Assembly: GCA_016714905.1 (NCBI GenBank)
Contig: JADKBW010000006.1
Span: forward strand, 62,001 to 126,000
DNA from: Flavobacterium sp.
Lineage (GTDB): Bacteria > Bacteroidota > Bacteroidia > Flavobacteriales > Flavobacteriaceae
Direction: 5' to 3'
DNA: 64,000 bases
In this document: positions 25,168-32,968 of the stretch, piece by piece
Numbering within the stretch: position 1 is the stretch's first letter
Layout of the letters: each line of letters begins with the position of its first letter
Translations under genes and position numbers: made by a program
The notes under the pieces: generated by a model
What the model was told of the DNA's origin: nothing
What the model saw: the letters and a program-made list of their open reading frames with translations, nothing else
The model's database searches: none

Positions 25168-26550
25168 TTATATTTTTCCGTCTACTTTATTTCGTTTGAC
25201 AAACTGTCCGTAACCTTTCGAGACTTTGCATTCATTTTTGTCGATGACTACTTGTCCTCGAAGCAAAACAGTTTTGACTTTACCGGTCACTTGCCAACCT
25301 TCATAACCGCTGTAATCTACGTTCATGTGATGGGTTTTAGCGGAAAGCGTATGTTTTTCATTTGGGTCAAAAAGTACAATGTCGGCATCGCTTCCGATAG
25401 CAATCGTTCCTTTTTTGGGGAACATACCAAATATTTTGGCGGCGTTTGTACTGGCTACTTCAACGTATTTGTTTAAAGTAATTCGACCTTTATTGACACC
25501 TTCACTAAACAACAATTCCATTCTGTTTTCTATCGCTGGATGACCATTTGGAATTTTTGAAAAGTCGTCTTTCCCCATGAGTTTTTGTTCCCACATAAAT
25601 GGACAATGGTCTGTTGCCACGACATTCACCAAACCTTGATTGAGTCCAGCCCAGAGCGTTTCTTGATCTTTCTTTTCACGCAGTGGCGGCGACATTACCC
25701 ATTTGGCTCCTTCAAAATTTTGCTCGTATAAACTTGCATCTAAAATGAGATACTGAATACAAGTTTCTACAAATACATGTTGGTTTCTTCTTGTTGCGAA
25801 TCGAACGGCATTCAAAGCGCCTTCACAAGTCAAATGAACAATATATCCAGGGCATCCTGTGTAATCTGCCAAATCCGCAAAACGACTACTCGCTTCCGCC
25901 TCAGTTACTTCGGGTTGCGATAAATAATGATATAATGGCGAGAGTTTTCCTTCCGATTTATGTTTAGCGATTAAGAAATCAATCATGTCGCCGTTGGTTG
26001 CATGCACGTTGATTAGTCCACCGTGCTTTTTCACTTCTTGCATCAAACCCACCATTTGTCTGTCGTCTATCATCAACGCGCCTTTATACGCCATGAAGGT
26101 TTTGAAAGACGTGATGCCTTCGACTTCTATAAAATGCTGAATTTCTTTTTTGGTGTCTTCATTAAAATCGGTGACGGCCATATGGAAACTATAATCTCCA
26201 ACAGCATTGTTGTCGCTTCTGCCTTTCCATTCTTGTAAAGCAGACTGGAGACTTTTGCCTTGGGTTTGCAGAATGAAATCGATTACGGTTGTTGTTCCGC
26301 CATAAAGTGCGGCGCGCGTTCCGGTTTCGTAATTGTCACTGCTGTAAGTTCCCATGAAGGGCATGTCGAGATGCACGTGTGGATCAATTCCGCCGGGCAT
26401 GACTAGTTTTCCTGCCGCGTCAATTTCTTGATCGGCATTGACTTTTAGGTTTTTACCAATTTGTGAAATGGTTTCGCCTTCTATAAAAATATCAGCCATA
26501 TAATCGTCGGTGGCTGTTATGATTCTTCCGTTTTTAATTAAAATACTCAT
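25168..26550 (-). CDS. hydA: Dihydropyrimidinase (D-hydantoinase family)
   Basis: Opens the ring of dihydrouracil or dihydrothymine to the N-carbamoyl-beta-amino acid. 460 residues, complete. The binuclear metal site is visible: HVHLD (His58, His60), the FMAYK lysine near 156 that is carboxylated in this family, NVHATNGD (His), HLTCEGAL (His) and ATDHCPF (Asp). ENRMELLFSEGVNKGRI and the C-terminal VDYSGYEGWQVTGKV match the dihydropyrimidinase group, including the Tyr-Gly-type substrate loop region. The start is the ATG at 26550. It lies 44 bp after the permease gene with a TTGAATG hairpin in the gap. Confidence 0.93.
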   Translation of the reverse strand: MSILIKNGRIITATDDYMADIFIEGETISQIGKNLKVNADQEIDAAGKLVMPGGIDPHVHLDMPFMGTYSSDNYETGTRAALYGGTTTVIDFILQTQGKSLQSALQEWKGRSDNNAVGDYSFHMAVTDFNEDTKKEIQHFIEVEGITSFKTFMAYKGALMIDDRQMVGLMQEVKKHGGLINVHATNGDMIDFLIAKHKSEGKLSPLYHYLSQPEVTEAEASSRFADLADYTGCPGYIVHLTCEGALNAVRFATRRNQHVFVETCIQYLILDASLYEQNFEGAKWVMSPPLREKKDQETLWAGLNQGLVNVVATDHCPFMWEQKLMGKDDFSKIPNGHPAIENRMELLFSEGVNKGRITLNKYVEVASTNAAKIFGMFPKKGTIAIGSDADIVLFDPNEKHTLSAKTHHMNVDYSGYEGWQVTGKVKTVLLRGQVVIDKNECKVSKGYGQFVKRNKVDGKI

Positions 26551-26566
26551 GTTTTACTATTTTGAA

Positions 26567-26625
26567 TGTTGAATGTCGAATGTTGAATGGGCTCTCATTT
26601 AGCCTTCAACATGTAACATTCAACA
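26567..26625. repeat. TTGAATG-type hairpin overlapping the permease gene end
   Basis: The left arm 26567-26593 (repeats of GTTGAATG ending in GGGCT) pairs with the right arm 26601-26625 (AGCCTTCAACAT, then AACATTCAACA) around a 7-nt loop. The right arm contains the last nine sense codons of the permease gene; the loop carries its final lysine codon and stop. A related TTGAATG sequence lies at 29599-29624. Confidence 0.7.
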
Positions 26626-28082
26626 TAATTTTCTTTTTCTTTCATTAAAATCCAATAAATAAATCCGCTAATGCCGAAACCAACAAACCACGCATAACTG
26701 TATAAACTAGAAATCCATGCTGGAAAAACAGTAGTGTCTACTACTTTAATGGTGAGTAAGAATCCGGGAACATTCGGAACAATTCCGAGGAGTAACGCCC
26801 AAATTGCTTTGGTGTTGAATCCGTTTGAAAAGCTGTAAATTCCTTTTGTATCGTATAAATCATCAACTAGCAACGTTTGCTTTCTAATGAAATAATAATC
26901 GACAATCATGATGCCGCCTACTGGACCCAACAAACTAGAATAGCCAACCAACCACGTAAAAATATAACCTGTTGGATCAGCAATTAACTTCCAAGGAAAT
27001 ATTAAAACACCAATTACTCCTGTGATGTAACCGCCTTTTCGGAAGTCGATTTTTGAGGGTGATAAATTCGCGAAATCGTTCGCTGGACTAACAATATTTG
27101 CTGCAATATTCGTCGCTAACGTTGAAATAGCCACGGCAATCATTGCGACACTTACCAATAGTTTACTATCGAATTTTCCAGCCAATTCTACTGGATCCCA
27201 AATAGTTGTTCCGAACACAATCGTGGTGGCAGAAGTCACTACTACGCCTACAAAAGCAAACATCGTCATCGAGGTTGGCAAACCATACATTTGTCCATTA
27301 ATTTGTGCTTTTTGAGAAGTGGCATAACGCGTAAAATCTGGAATGTTTAAGGACAATGTCGCCCAAAAACCAACCATTCCGGTCAAAGCAGGGAAAAAGA
27401 AATGAAAGAAATCTGTAGTGGTTGCAAATTTTGATGGCGTTGCTAAAATTGGTCCCAAGCCATGAGCCGCAACCAAAGCCCAAACCAACAATGCCAATGC
27501 GGCTAATGGAAGAAAAATAGCTTTAAATACCAATAATTTTCGGATGCTATCTACGCCCAAATAAACGACGTACATATTCAACAACCAAAACACCAGAAAA
27601 CAAATCGCAGGGCCGGTTTGTAAACCAAAAGAATCAGGAAATATCTGCGGCAAAGTTTCGATGCTGGGAATCCACAAACGCATCATTTGATAGAGGGCAA
27701 AACCGCCAATCCAGGTTTGAATTCCAAACCAACCACAAGCCACAATAGCTCGCAGCATTGCTGGAATATTGGCGCCCATCGTTCCGAAACTGGCGCGTGC
27801 AAAAACAGGAAACGGAATGCCGTATTTCGCACCAGCATGTCCGTTTAAAATCATTGGAATCAGTACAATCGTATTGCCTAAGAAAATCGTTAGAATGGCT
27901 TGCCACCAATTCATTCCACCTTCAATCAATGAGCTCGACAGCATATAGGTTGGAATGCAAAGACTCATGCTGATCCATAAGGCAGCATAATTCCAAGTGG
28001 TCCAAGTGCGTTGATTGGCTGCTATTGGAGCCAAGTCTTCGCTATACAATGAAGTGTTTGTATGATTTAGATTTTCGGACAT
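26595..28082 (-). CDS. NCS1-family nucleobase:cation symporter
   Basis: A 495-residue inner-membrane transporter with about twelve hydrophobic helices. The first part, NQRTWTTWNYAALWISMSL, is the typical NCS1 start, and ACGWFGIQTWIGG is the conserved helix 3 motif. LSLNIPDFTRYA and NIAANIVSPANDFANLSP are also family hallmarks. NCS1 proteins carry uracil, thymine, allantoin, hydantoin or cytosine with Na+ or H+. Its position between the aminotransferase and dihydropyrimidinase genes makes uracil or thymine the probable substrate. The last residues (VECYMLKAK) are encoded in an intergenic-type repeat, so the C-terminus may be recently changed. Confidence 0.9.
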   Translation of the reverse strand: MSENLNHTNTSLYSEDLAPIAANQRTWTTWNYAALWISMSLCIPTYMLSSSLIEGGMNWWQAILTIFLGNTIVLIPMILNGHAGAKYGIPFPVFARASFGTMGANIPAMLRAIVACGWFGIQTWIGGFALYQMMRLWIPSIETLPQIFPDSFGLQTGPAICFLVFWLLNMYVVYLGVDSIRKLLVFKAIFLPLAALALLVWALVAAHGLGPILATPSKFATTTDFFHFFFPALTGMVGFWATLSLNIPDFTRYATSQKAQINGQMYGLPTSMTMFAFVGVVVTSATTIVFGTTIWDPVELAGKFDSKLLVSVAMIAVAISTLATNIAANIVSPANDFANLSPSKIDFRKGGYITGVIGVLIFPWKLIADPTGYIFTWLVGYSSLLGPVGGIMIVDYYFIRKQTLLVDDLYDTKGIYSFSNGFNTKAIWALLLGIVPNVPGFLLTIKVVDTTVFPAWISSLYSYAWFVGFGISGFIYWILMKEKENYVECYMLKAK

Positions 28083-28099
28083 TAAAAAAATTTATTTTT

Positions 28100-28164
28100 A
28101 ACCATTAAGAGATTAAGAAAAATTAAGCGTTGCTTGCTTTATGAACCTTAATTCCTTAATGGTT
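28100..28164. repeat. Inverted pair of the 18-nt AACCATTAAG motif (aminotransferase-permease gap)
   Basis: AACCATTAAGAGATTAAG at 28100-28117 and CTTAATTCCTTAATGGTT at 28147-28164 are complementary with two mismatches. They occupy most of the 116-bp gap upstream of the permease gene. Confidence 0.75.
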
Positions 28165-28198
28165 AAAATTTTTAGTTGATACTTAAAAAGAAACTTAT

Positions 28199-29551
28199 TT
28201 AAACCATTGCTGCATCGGAAATTTTTAAAGCTTCGCTAATGATAACTAATCCTTCATCTATTTGGTCTTTCGTAATGCATAATGGTGGCGCGATGAAAAT
28301 GTATCCCCAGCGTACGAAAGTGTATAATCCGAGTTCGCGAACTTTAGCCGCAATTTGGTTGGTCACTTTTAGGTCTTCGCCAGCAGCGTTGTATGGCGCA
28401 ATTAGTTCCCCTGTTTTTCTGCTTTTCAAAATATCTAAACAGCCTAAGAGTCCAGTGTTTCTGAATGCTCCCATGCTCGGATGTTGACTTCGCATCGCTT
28501 CAATTCGGGATTCTAAGTAGGCACCCATTTTGCGTGTATTGGCAATTAGATTGTCGCTTTCGTAAATATTAATCACAGCCAAGGCAGCTGCCAGCGCGAC
28601 TGGATGACCATTGTATGTTAATCCAATCATCATCGGTGTGTTCTCGTATTTCTCCGCAATTTTGTCGGAAACCATCAAACAACCTAATGGTAAATACGAA
28701 GCGGTAAGCCCTTTCGCCATGCAAACCATATCTGGAATAATGTCGTGATTTTGAAATCCGAACCATTGACCCGTTCTTCCGAATCCGCTCATTACCTCAT
28801 CGGCAACAAACAAAATTCCGTATTTTTCGCACAGCGCTTTCACGCCTTTTAAATACCCTTTTGGGTAATGCAAGCAACCCGAAGAACCACTTTCGCCTTC
28901 AAAAATAAACGCGGCAATATTGGTTTTTCCTTCTAGGTGAATGACTCTTTCTACGTATTCTAGACTTAGACTCAACTTTGTCGCATCGTCTAAATCTTTC
29001 ATTCCAAAGAAATAATACGGATCGTCCAAATGCACCGCATTGGGCATTTGTTGGGAATCGTTGGCTAACTTTCTCGGGTCGCCACCGACTGTCATTCCGC
29101 CAATAGAACCACCATGGAAAGCGCGATATCTTCCGATGATTTTGTGTCTACCGGTGTATAATCTCGCTAATTTGATGGCGTTGTCGATAGACGAGGTTCC
29201 ACACAAAGTATAAAACGCTTTATTGAGATCACCAGGGCAAATTTCTGCCAATTTACGTGACAGTTTTGCTCTCACTTCTGTGGTGCAAGACGGCGTTACA
29301 AAACTCACTTTTTGCATTTGTTCTACCACTGCGTCTGTCACGCGTTGGTCTCCGTGACCAATGTTGACAGACATCAAGCCTGAAGAAAAATCGATGATTT
29401 TGTTGCCATCGTAATCGTATAAGTAAACACCTTCTGCTCGTTCTATAGCAATTGGATTGACGCTAGCTTGCGCCGACCAAGAGAATAAACTAAACTCTTT
29501 GCTGTCGCTGATGATTTGTTCCTTGGTTAAGGTTTGTTCTTTTGTAATCAT
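28199..29551 (-). CDS. Class III aminotransferase (beta-alanine / beta-aminoisobutyrate type)
   Basis: PLP enzyme that would transaminate beta-alanine or beta-aminoisobutyrate to malonate or methylmalonate semialdehyde. The start is taken as the ATG at 29551 (MITKEQTLTKEQ), since an upstream TTG would translate intergenic repeat sequence. Family motifs: YDYDGNKIIDFSSGL, YTLCGTSSIDNAIKLAR, RYRAFHGGSIGG (cofactor contact), FVADEVMSGFGRTGQW (Asp for the PLP nitrogen) and MVCMAKGLTASYLPLG (Schiff-base lysine). About 450 residues, complete. The substrate is inferred from the gene neighbours; other omega-amino acids are possible. Confidence 0.85.
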   Translation of the reverse strand: MITKEQTLTKEQIISDSKEFSLFSWSAQASVNPIAIERAEGVYLYDYDGNKIIDFSSGLMSVNIGHGDQRVTDAVVEQMQKVSFVTPSCTTEVRAKLSRKLAEICPGDLNKAFYTLCGTSSIDNAIKLARLYTGRHKIIGRYRAFHGGSIGGMTVGGDPRKLANDSQQMPNAVHLDDPYYFFGMKDLDDATKLSLSLEYVERVIHLEGKTNIAAFIFEGESGSSGCLHYPKGYLKGVKALCEKYGILFVADEVMSGFGRTGQWFGFQNHDIIPDMVCMAKGLTASYLPLGCLMVSDKIAEKYENTPMMIGLTYNGHPVALAAALAVINIYESDNLIANTRKMGAYLESRIEAMRSQHPSMGAFRNTGLLGCLDILKSRKTGELIAPYNAAGEDLKVTNQIAAKVRELGLYTFVRWGYIFIAPPLCITKDQIDEGLVIISEALKISDAAMV

Positions 29552-29596
29552 TCTTTTTATTATTTTGACCCGAGCTTTAGCGAACGGATCGTTAGA

Positions 29597-29730
29597 TAAT
29601 GTTGAATTTTGAATGTTAAATGGGCTTTCCAATTATTGTCAAATGCCCTAGCCCCGATTGCAGTGAAAATCCTTTTTTGCCGTTTTTCGGCGGAAAAGAT
29701 TGCAGCGTAAAGCGGGATTAGCTCCTGAAA
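29597..29730. repeat. Bipartite intergenic element A (simple repeat + GC-rich hairpin)
   Basis: A short TTGAATG-type stretch (29599-29624) is followed by TGCCCTAGCCCCGAT (29644-29658) and a hairpin built from CCTTTTTTGCCG and CGGCGGAAAAG (29671-29698), then GCGGGATTAGCTCC. The same layout and the TGCCCTAGCCC core recur at 50597-50732. It lies between two genes of the same strand, mmsA and the aminotransferase gene, so it may also affect read-through. Confidence 0.6.
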
Positions 29731-29745
29731 AAAATTAATTCCTTT

Positions 29746-31203
29746 CTAGCTCATCCAGTTGACACCGGCTTCTGCGTTCCATTTTATCGTAGACTTTTTC
29801 AATTTCGTCCAAAACTCGATGGAGCTTTTTCCGGTGATGTCGCCCACGCCAAATTTACTTTCGTTCCAACCGCCAAAACTAAATGGCTCACGTGGAACGG
29901 GAACTCCAACATTGACGCCGATCATTCCGGCGCTTGCTTTATCGATGATGTAGCGCGCCATACCGCCATTTTGGGTGAAAACGCTCGCTGCATTTCCGTA
30001 TGGATTGGCATTTTCGATTGCCAGAGCTTCATCGACGGTGTTGGTTCTCATGATAGACATGACTGGACCGAAAATTTCTTCGGTCGCCACGCTCATTTGA
30101 GGTGTTACGAAATCTATAACTGTTGGACCAACATAAGTCCCGTTTTCTTTCCCGGCTACTTTGGTGTTTCGACCATCGACAAGAATTTTTGCGCCGTCTT
30201 TTTCTGCTTGGGTAATATAATTTTCGATTCTTTCTTGTGATTCTTTGTTGATGACTGCACCCAAATTGACTCCAGGAATAATCTTGCGTGCTTCATCGCA
30301 AATTTTAGCGACAATCGCGTCTACATTTCCTACTCCAATCATGGCAGACGCAGCCATACAACGTTGTCCAGCACATCCAGACATAGAGGCAGCGACGTTT
30401 TGTGCTGTCATTTCTGGAATCGCGTCAGGCAATACCATCAAGTGGTTTTTGGCACCGCCTAATGACAAACATCTTTTTAGGTTTTGGGTGGCACGTTGGT
30501 AAACAATCTTTGCCACTTTGGTCGATCCGACAAAGGAAACCGCTTCGATGTTGGGATGATCACAAATTGCGTTTACGATTTCAACATCGCCGTGAACTAC
30601 GTTGAAAACGCCATCTGGCAAACCTGCTTCTTTGAGTAGTTCCGCCAATCTGCCGCAACTTAAAGGCACTTTTTCCGACGGTTTAATGATCATGCAATTT
30701 CCTAGCGCAATCGCATTTGGAATCGTCCAATTGGGTACCATGGATGGGAAATTAAAAGGAACAATAGAGGCAACAACGCCAAGAGCGACGTGTTCTGTTC
30801 TGCATTCTACGCCTTTACTCACTTCTAGCAATTCGCCGGTAATGAGTTGTGGTAAGGAAGTTGCGAATTCTGTCAATTCGATACATTTTTCAATTTCTGC
30901 TACCGATTCTCCGTAGGTTTTTCCGTTTTCTTCACTGCATAATTCAGCGAGTTCTTTAAGGTGTTTTTCTAATAGTGTTTTGTATCGAAAGAAAACTTGA
31001 ACGCGTTCTTTGATCGGTGTTTTGCTCCACGCTGGAAAGGCGGCTTGCGCTGCTTTGACTGCATTATCTAAATCTTGATTGGAGGACATTGGAACGGTTG
31101 AGAGTAGATTTCCGTCGAGTGGCGAAACCACGTTCATTGTTTTTGTTGTTGAACTCGGAACAAACTTCCCATTGATGTAATTTTGAATTGCAGGGTATTT
31201 CAT
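29746..31203 (-). CDS. mmsA: CoA-acylating methylmalonate-semialdehyde dehydrogenase
   Basis: Converts methylmalonate semialdehyde to propionyl-CoA and malonate semialdehyde to acetyl-CoA, with NAD+ and CoA and loss of CO2. The start at 31203 (MKYPAIQNYINGKFVPS) matches the family; upstream codons would add a hydrophobic, unlikely extension. 485 residues. Motifs: VPFNFPSMVPNWTIPNAIA, KPSEKVPLS, VSFVGSTKVAK (NAD site), SLGGAKNHLMVLPDA and SGCAGQRCMAAS with the catalytic Cys near residue 285. PFSFGGWNESKFG is typical of MmsA. It is the first gene of the minus-strand cluster and the last catabolic step for both uracil- and thymine-derived semialdehydes. Confidence 0.93.
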   Translation of the reverse strand: MKYPAIQNYINGKFVPSSTTKTMNVVSPLDGNLLSTVPMSSNQDLDNAVKAAQAAFPAWSKTPIKERVQVFFRYKTLLEKHLKELAELCSEENGKTYGESVAEIEKCIELTEFATSLPQLITGELLEVSKGVECRTEHVALGVVASIVPFNFPSMVPNWTIPNAIALGNCMIIKPSEKVPLSCGRLAELLKEAGLPDGVFNVVHGDVEIVNAICDHPNIEAVSFVGSTKVAKIVYQRATQNLKRCLSLGGAKNHLMVLPDAIPEMTAQNVAASMSGCAGQRCMAASAMIGVGNVDAIVAKICDEARKIIPGVNLGAVINKESQERIENYITQAEKDGAKILVDGRNTKVAGKENGTYVGPTVIDFVTPQMSVATEEIFGPVMSIMRTNTVDEALAIENANPYGNAASVFTQNGGMARYIIDKASAGMIGVNVGVPVPREPFSFGGWNESKFGVGDITGKSSIEFWTKLKKSTIKWNAEAGVNWMS

Positions 31204-31463
31204 GTAGTGATTAATTTTTAAAGTACAAATAATTAATAAAAATAATAACAATTTCGTAATATACAAGTTTTATATGCGGAATATCCTTAAAGAAAACGTG
31301 TTTTATTTATTAAAAACACTGTCAAAGCAAGACCCCAATTTAGGGTTAAAATTAAGGCTGAAAATAATTCTTTTTCAACAACCACAACTTGAGCAGATTA
31401 GCAGTGGCAATCAATAGAAGACCATACCAAGTTTTTATGGCATCTTCATCAAAATTTAAATAC

Positions 31464-31471
31464 TATCTTTG
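31464..31471 (+). promoter_or_regulatory. Candidate -7 box of the CotH-like gene
   Basis: TATCTTTG fits the flavobacterial -7 consensus TAnnTTTG and lies 15 bp before the ATG at 31486. No TTG is seen 17-23 bp upstream, so support is partial. Confidence 0.35.
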
Positions 31472-31485
31472 AGGAAATAAGACCT

Positions 31486-31872
31486 ATGAAACGTATCTTT
31501 CTTTTACTTCCTCTGTTTATATTTTTCAATTGCAGTCAAATTGACAATCCTACCCAAGAAAATGCGGTTGTTGATCGTCCGGGTATTCCTTTAAACAAAT
31601 TAGATGTTTTTAATTTGAATGAAGTTCCAACTATCAATTTGGAATTTTCCCTATCGGATTGGAATACAATTCTTCAGAACTTTGATCTCAATCCGGCGAA
31701 CGATGAAAAAGTAGTTTCTAAATTTTCTTACCTCAACAGATCAGGATCAGTAACGCTAGATAGTATTGGCGTGCGCTTGAGAGGCAACACAAGCAGACGC
31801 AGACCAGAAGGTAGTTTCGGAGAATTACATTCTGTTACTAACCCTGATTGGCATCACAGTCATTTGCATTAG
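31486..31872 (+). CDS. CotH-like lipoprotein, N-terminal part (frameshifted)
   Basis: Starts with a lipoprotein signal (MKRIFLLLPLFIFFNCSQ, lipid-carrying Cys at residue 16). The strand-rich segment VPTINLEFSLSDWNTILQNF and IGVRLRGNTSRRRPEGSFG are the start of a CotH kinase-like domain; RLRGNTS is the usual nucleotide-site entry motif. The frame is lost near 31840-31850 by one missing base, and the following frame reads SFALDFSKFRDDQRFAGLEKLNI, the expected continuation. The residues after about 31845 here are not real. The whole gene runs to 32903 (about 472 residues). Confidence 0.75.
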   Translation: MKRIFLLLPLFIFFNCSQIDNPTQENAVVDRPGIPLNKLDVFNLNEVPTINLEFSLSDWNTILQNFDLNPANDEKVVSKFSYLNRSGSVTLDSIGVRLRGNTSRRRPEGSFGELHSVTNPDWHHSHLH

Positions 31873-32903
31873 ATTTTTCAAAATTCAGAGACGATCAGCG
31901 GTTTGCAGGCCTTGAAAAACTTAACATCAAATGGTTTAAAGATGACGCCGCTTACGTACGTGAAATTTATTGTTACGATTTGTTTAGACGATTTGGTTGT
32001 TGGAATGCACCTCGCGCATCCTATTGTCGTGTCAATATAAAAGTTCAAGGCGATCCTTCACCTGCCTACTTCGGAGTATATGAAATGGTAGAAAGTATAG
32101 ACAAAGACTTTATTGAAAAAAACCAATCCAAATGGGGTTCAGGGGTCGGTTTTCTTTGGAAAGGCGGTTATAGCAATTCTAATAATGCCAATTTTGTTTC
32201 TACACAGAGTATCGGTGTTGAAAATGTAGATATCAATCCAGCGCTATCTGTTTATTACGCCTATGATTTAAAGACAAGAAAGAACGAGCTACCTGCTGCG
32301 AAAGCAGAATTATTGCAGTTTATTTCAGATCTTAATACTAAAACGGGAACTGAATTTCAAACTTGGATTGAAGGAAGAATGGATATTCCACTCTTTCTAA
32401 AAACTTATGCTGTCAATGTTGTTGTTGGAATGTGGGATGATTATTGGGTCAATGGTAATAACTTCTATTTTTATTTTTCGCCAAATGGAAAAGCGTACTT
32501 TATTCCATATGATTACGACAATACTTTAGGCACATCGCAAATAATTCCCAACTCTGGAACACAAAATTTGCTTACTTGGGGCAATATGACCCAAAGACCT
32601 TTGATTACTAAGATTCTGGCAATACCGCAATACCAAAACTTGTATAAAAGCTATATTACTCAACTTACCTCTACTACAAATAACTTGTTTCATTCGACTA
32701 AGAGCATTCCACGTATCCAAGCTTGGCAAAATATGATTGCTCCTTTCGTAAGTAATGACACTGGAGAGGACATGCTTATTGAAGATACTCCTGCTTATTG
32801 GGGAAATCAGCCGAACTACCGATTGAAAACAGGTAACAATCAAGGAGGCACCAATGGGCCCGCTAATTATTTTACCACAAAGAAATTAAGTGTGACTTGG
32901 TAA
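31848..32903 (+). CDS. CotH-like lipoprotein, C-terminal part (frameshifted)
   Basis: Continues the CotH-like domain: LEKLNIKWFKDDAAYVREIYCYDLFRRFG, PAYFGVYEMVESIDKDFIEKN, GFLWKGGY, FLKTYAVNVVVGMWDDYWVNGNNFYFY and FIPYDYDNTLG. The last two hold the Asp/Asn residues expected at the kinase active site (DDYWVNGNN and DYDNT). CotH proteins are secreted or surface-bound atypical protein kinases; in Bacteroidota such lipoproteins are common but their targets are unknown. The gene ends before a bidirectional terminator and faces the PHP-domain gene. Confidence 0.75.
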   Translation: MASQSFALDFSKFRDDQRFAGLEKLNIKWFKDDAAYVREIYCYDLFRRFGCWNAPRASYCRVNIKVQGDPSPAYFGVYEMVESIDKDFIEKNQSKWGSGVGFLWKGGYSNSNNANFVSTQSIGVENVDINPALSVYYAYDLKTRKNELPAAKAELLQFISDLNTKTGTEFQTWIEGRMDIPLFLKTYAVNVVVGMWDDYWVNGNNFYFYFSPNGKAYFIPYDYDNTLGTSQIIPNSGTQNLLTWGNMTQRPLITKILAIPQYQNLYKSYITQLTSTTNNLFHSTKSIPRIQAWQNMIAPFVSNDTGEDMLIEDTPAYWGNQPNYRLKTGNNQGGTNGPANYFTTKKLSVTW

Positions 32904-32913
32904 TTATTTATTA

Positions 32914-32948
32914 AAAAAAAGAGCTTCAAAATCAGAAGCTCTTTTTTT
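32914..32948. terminator. Bidirectional terminator between CotH-like and PHP genes
   Basis: A perfect 14-bp stem (32914-32927 with 32935-32948) has core GAGCTTC / GAAGCTC, a 7-nt loop and A/T tracts on both sides. Confidence 0.85.
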
Positions 32949-32968
32949 ACTTGGTATTTAATCTTAGC

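Noticed and set aside
29552..29632. 27-residue N-terminal extension of the aminotransferase from a TTG
   Set aside because: It would translate the TTGAATG repeat of element A; the ATG at 29551 fits the family start.
31204..31485. Possible gene or RNA in the 282-bp gap between mmsA and the CotH-like gene
   Set aside because: No open frame with features and no hairpin of note; only a candidate -7 box at 31464.
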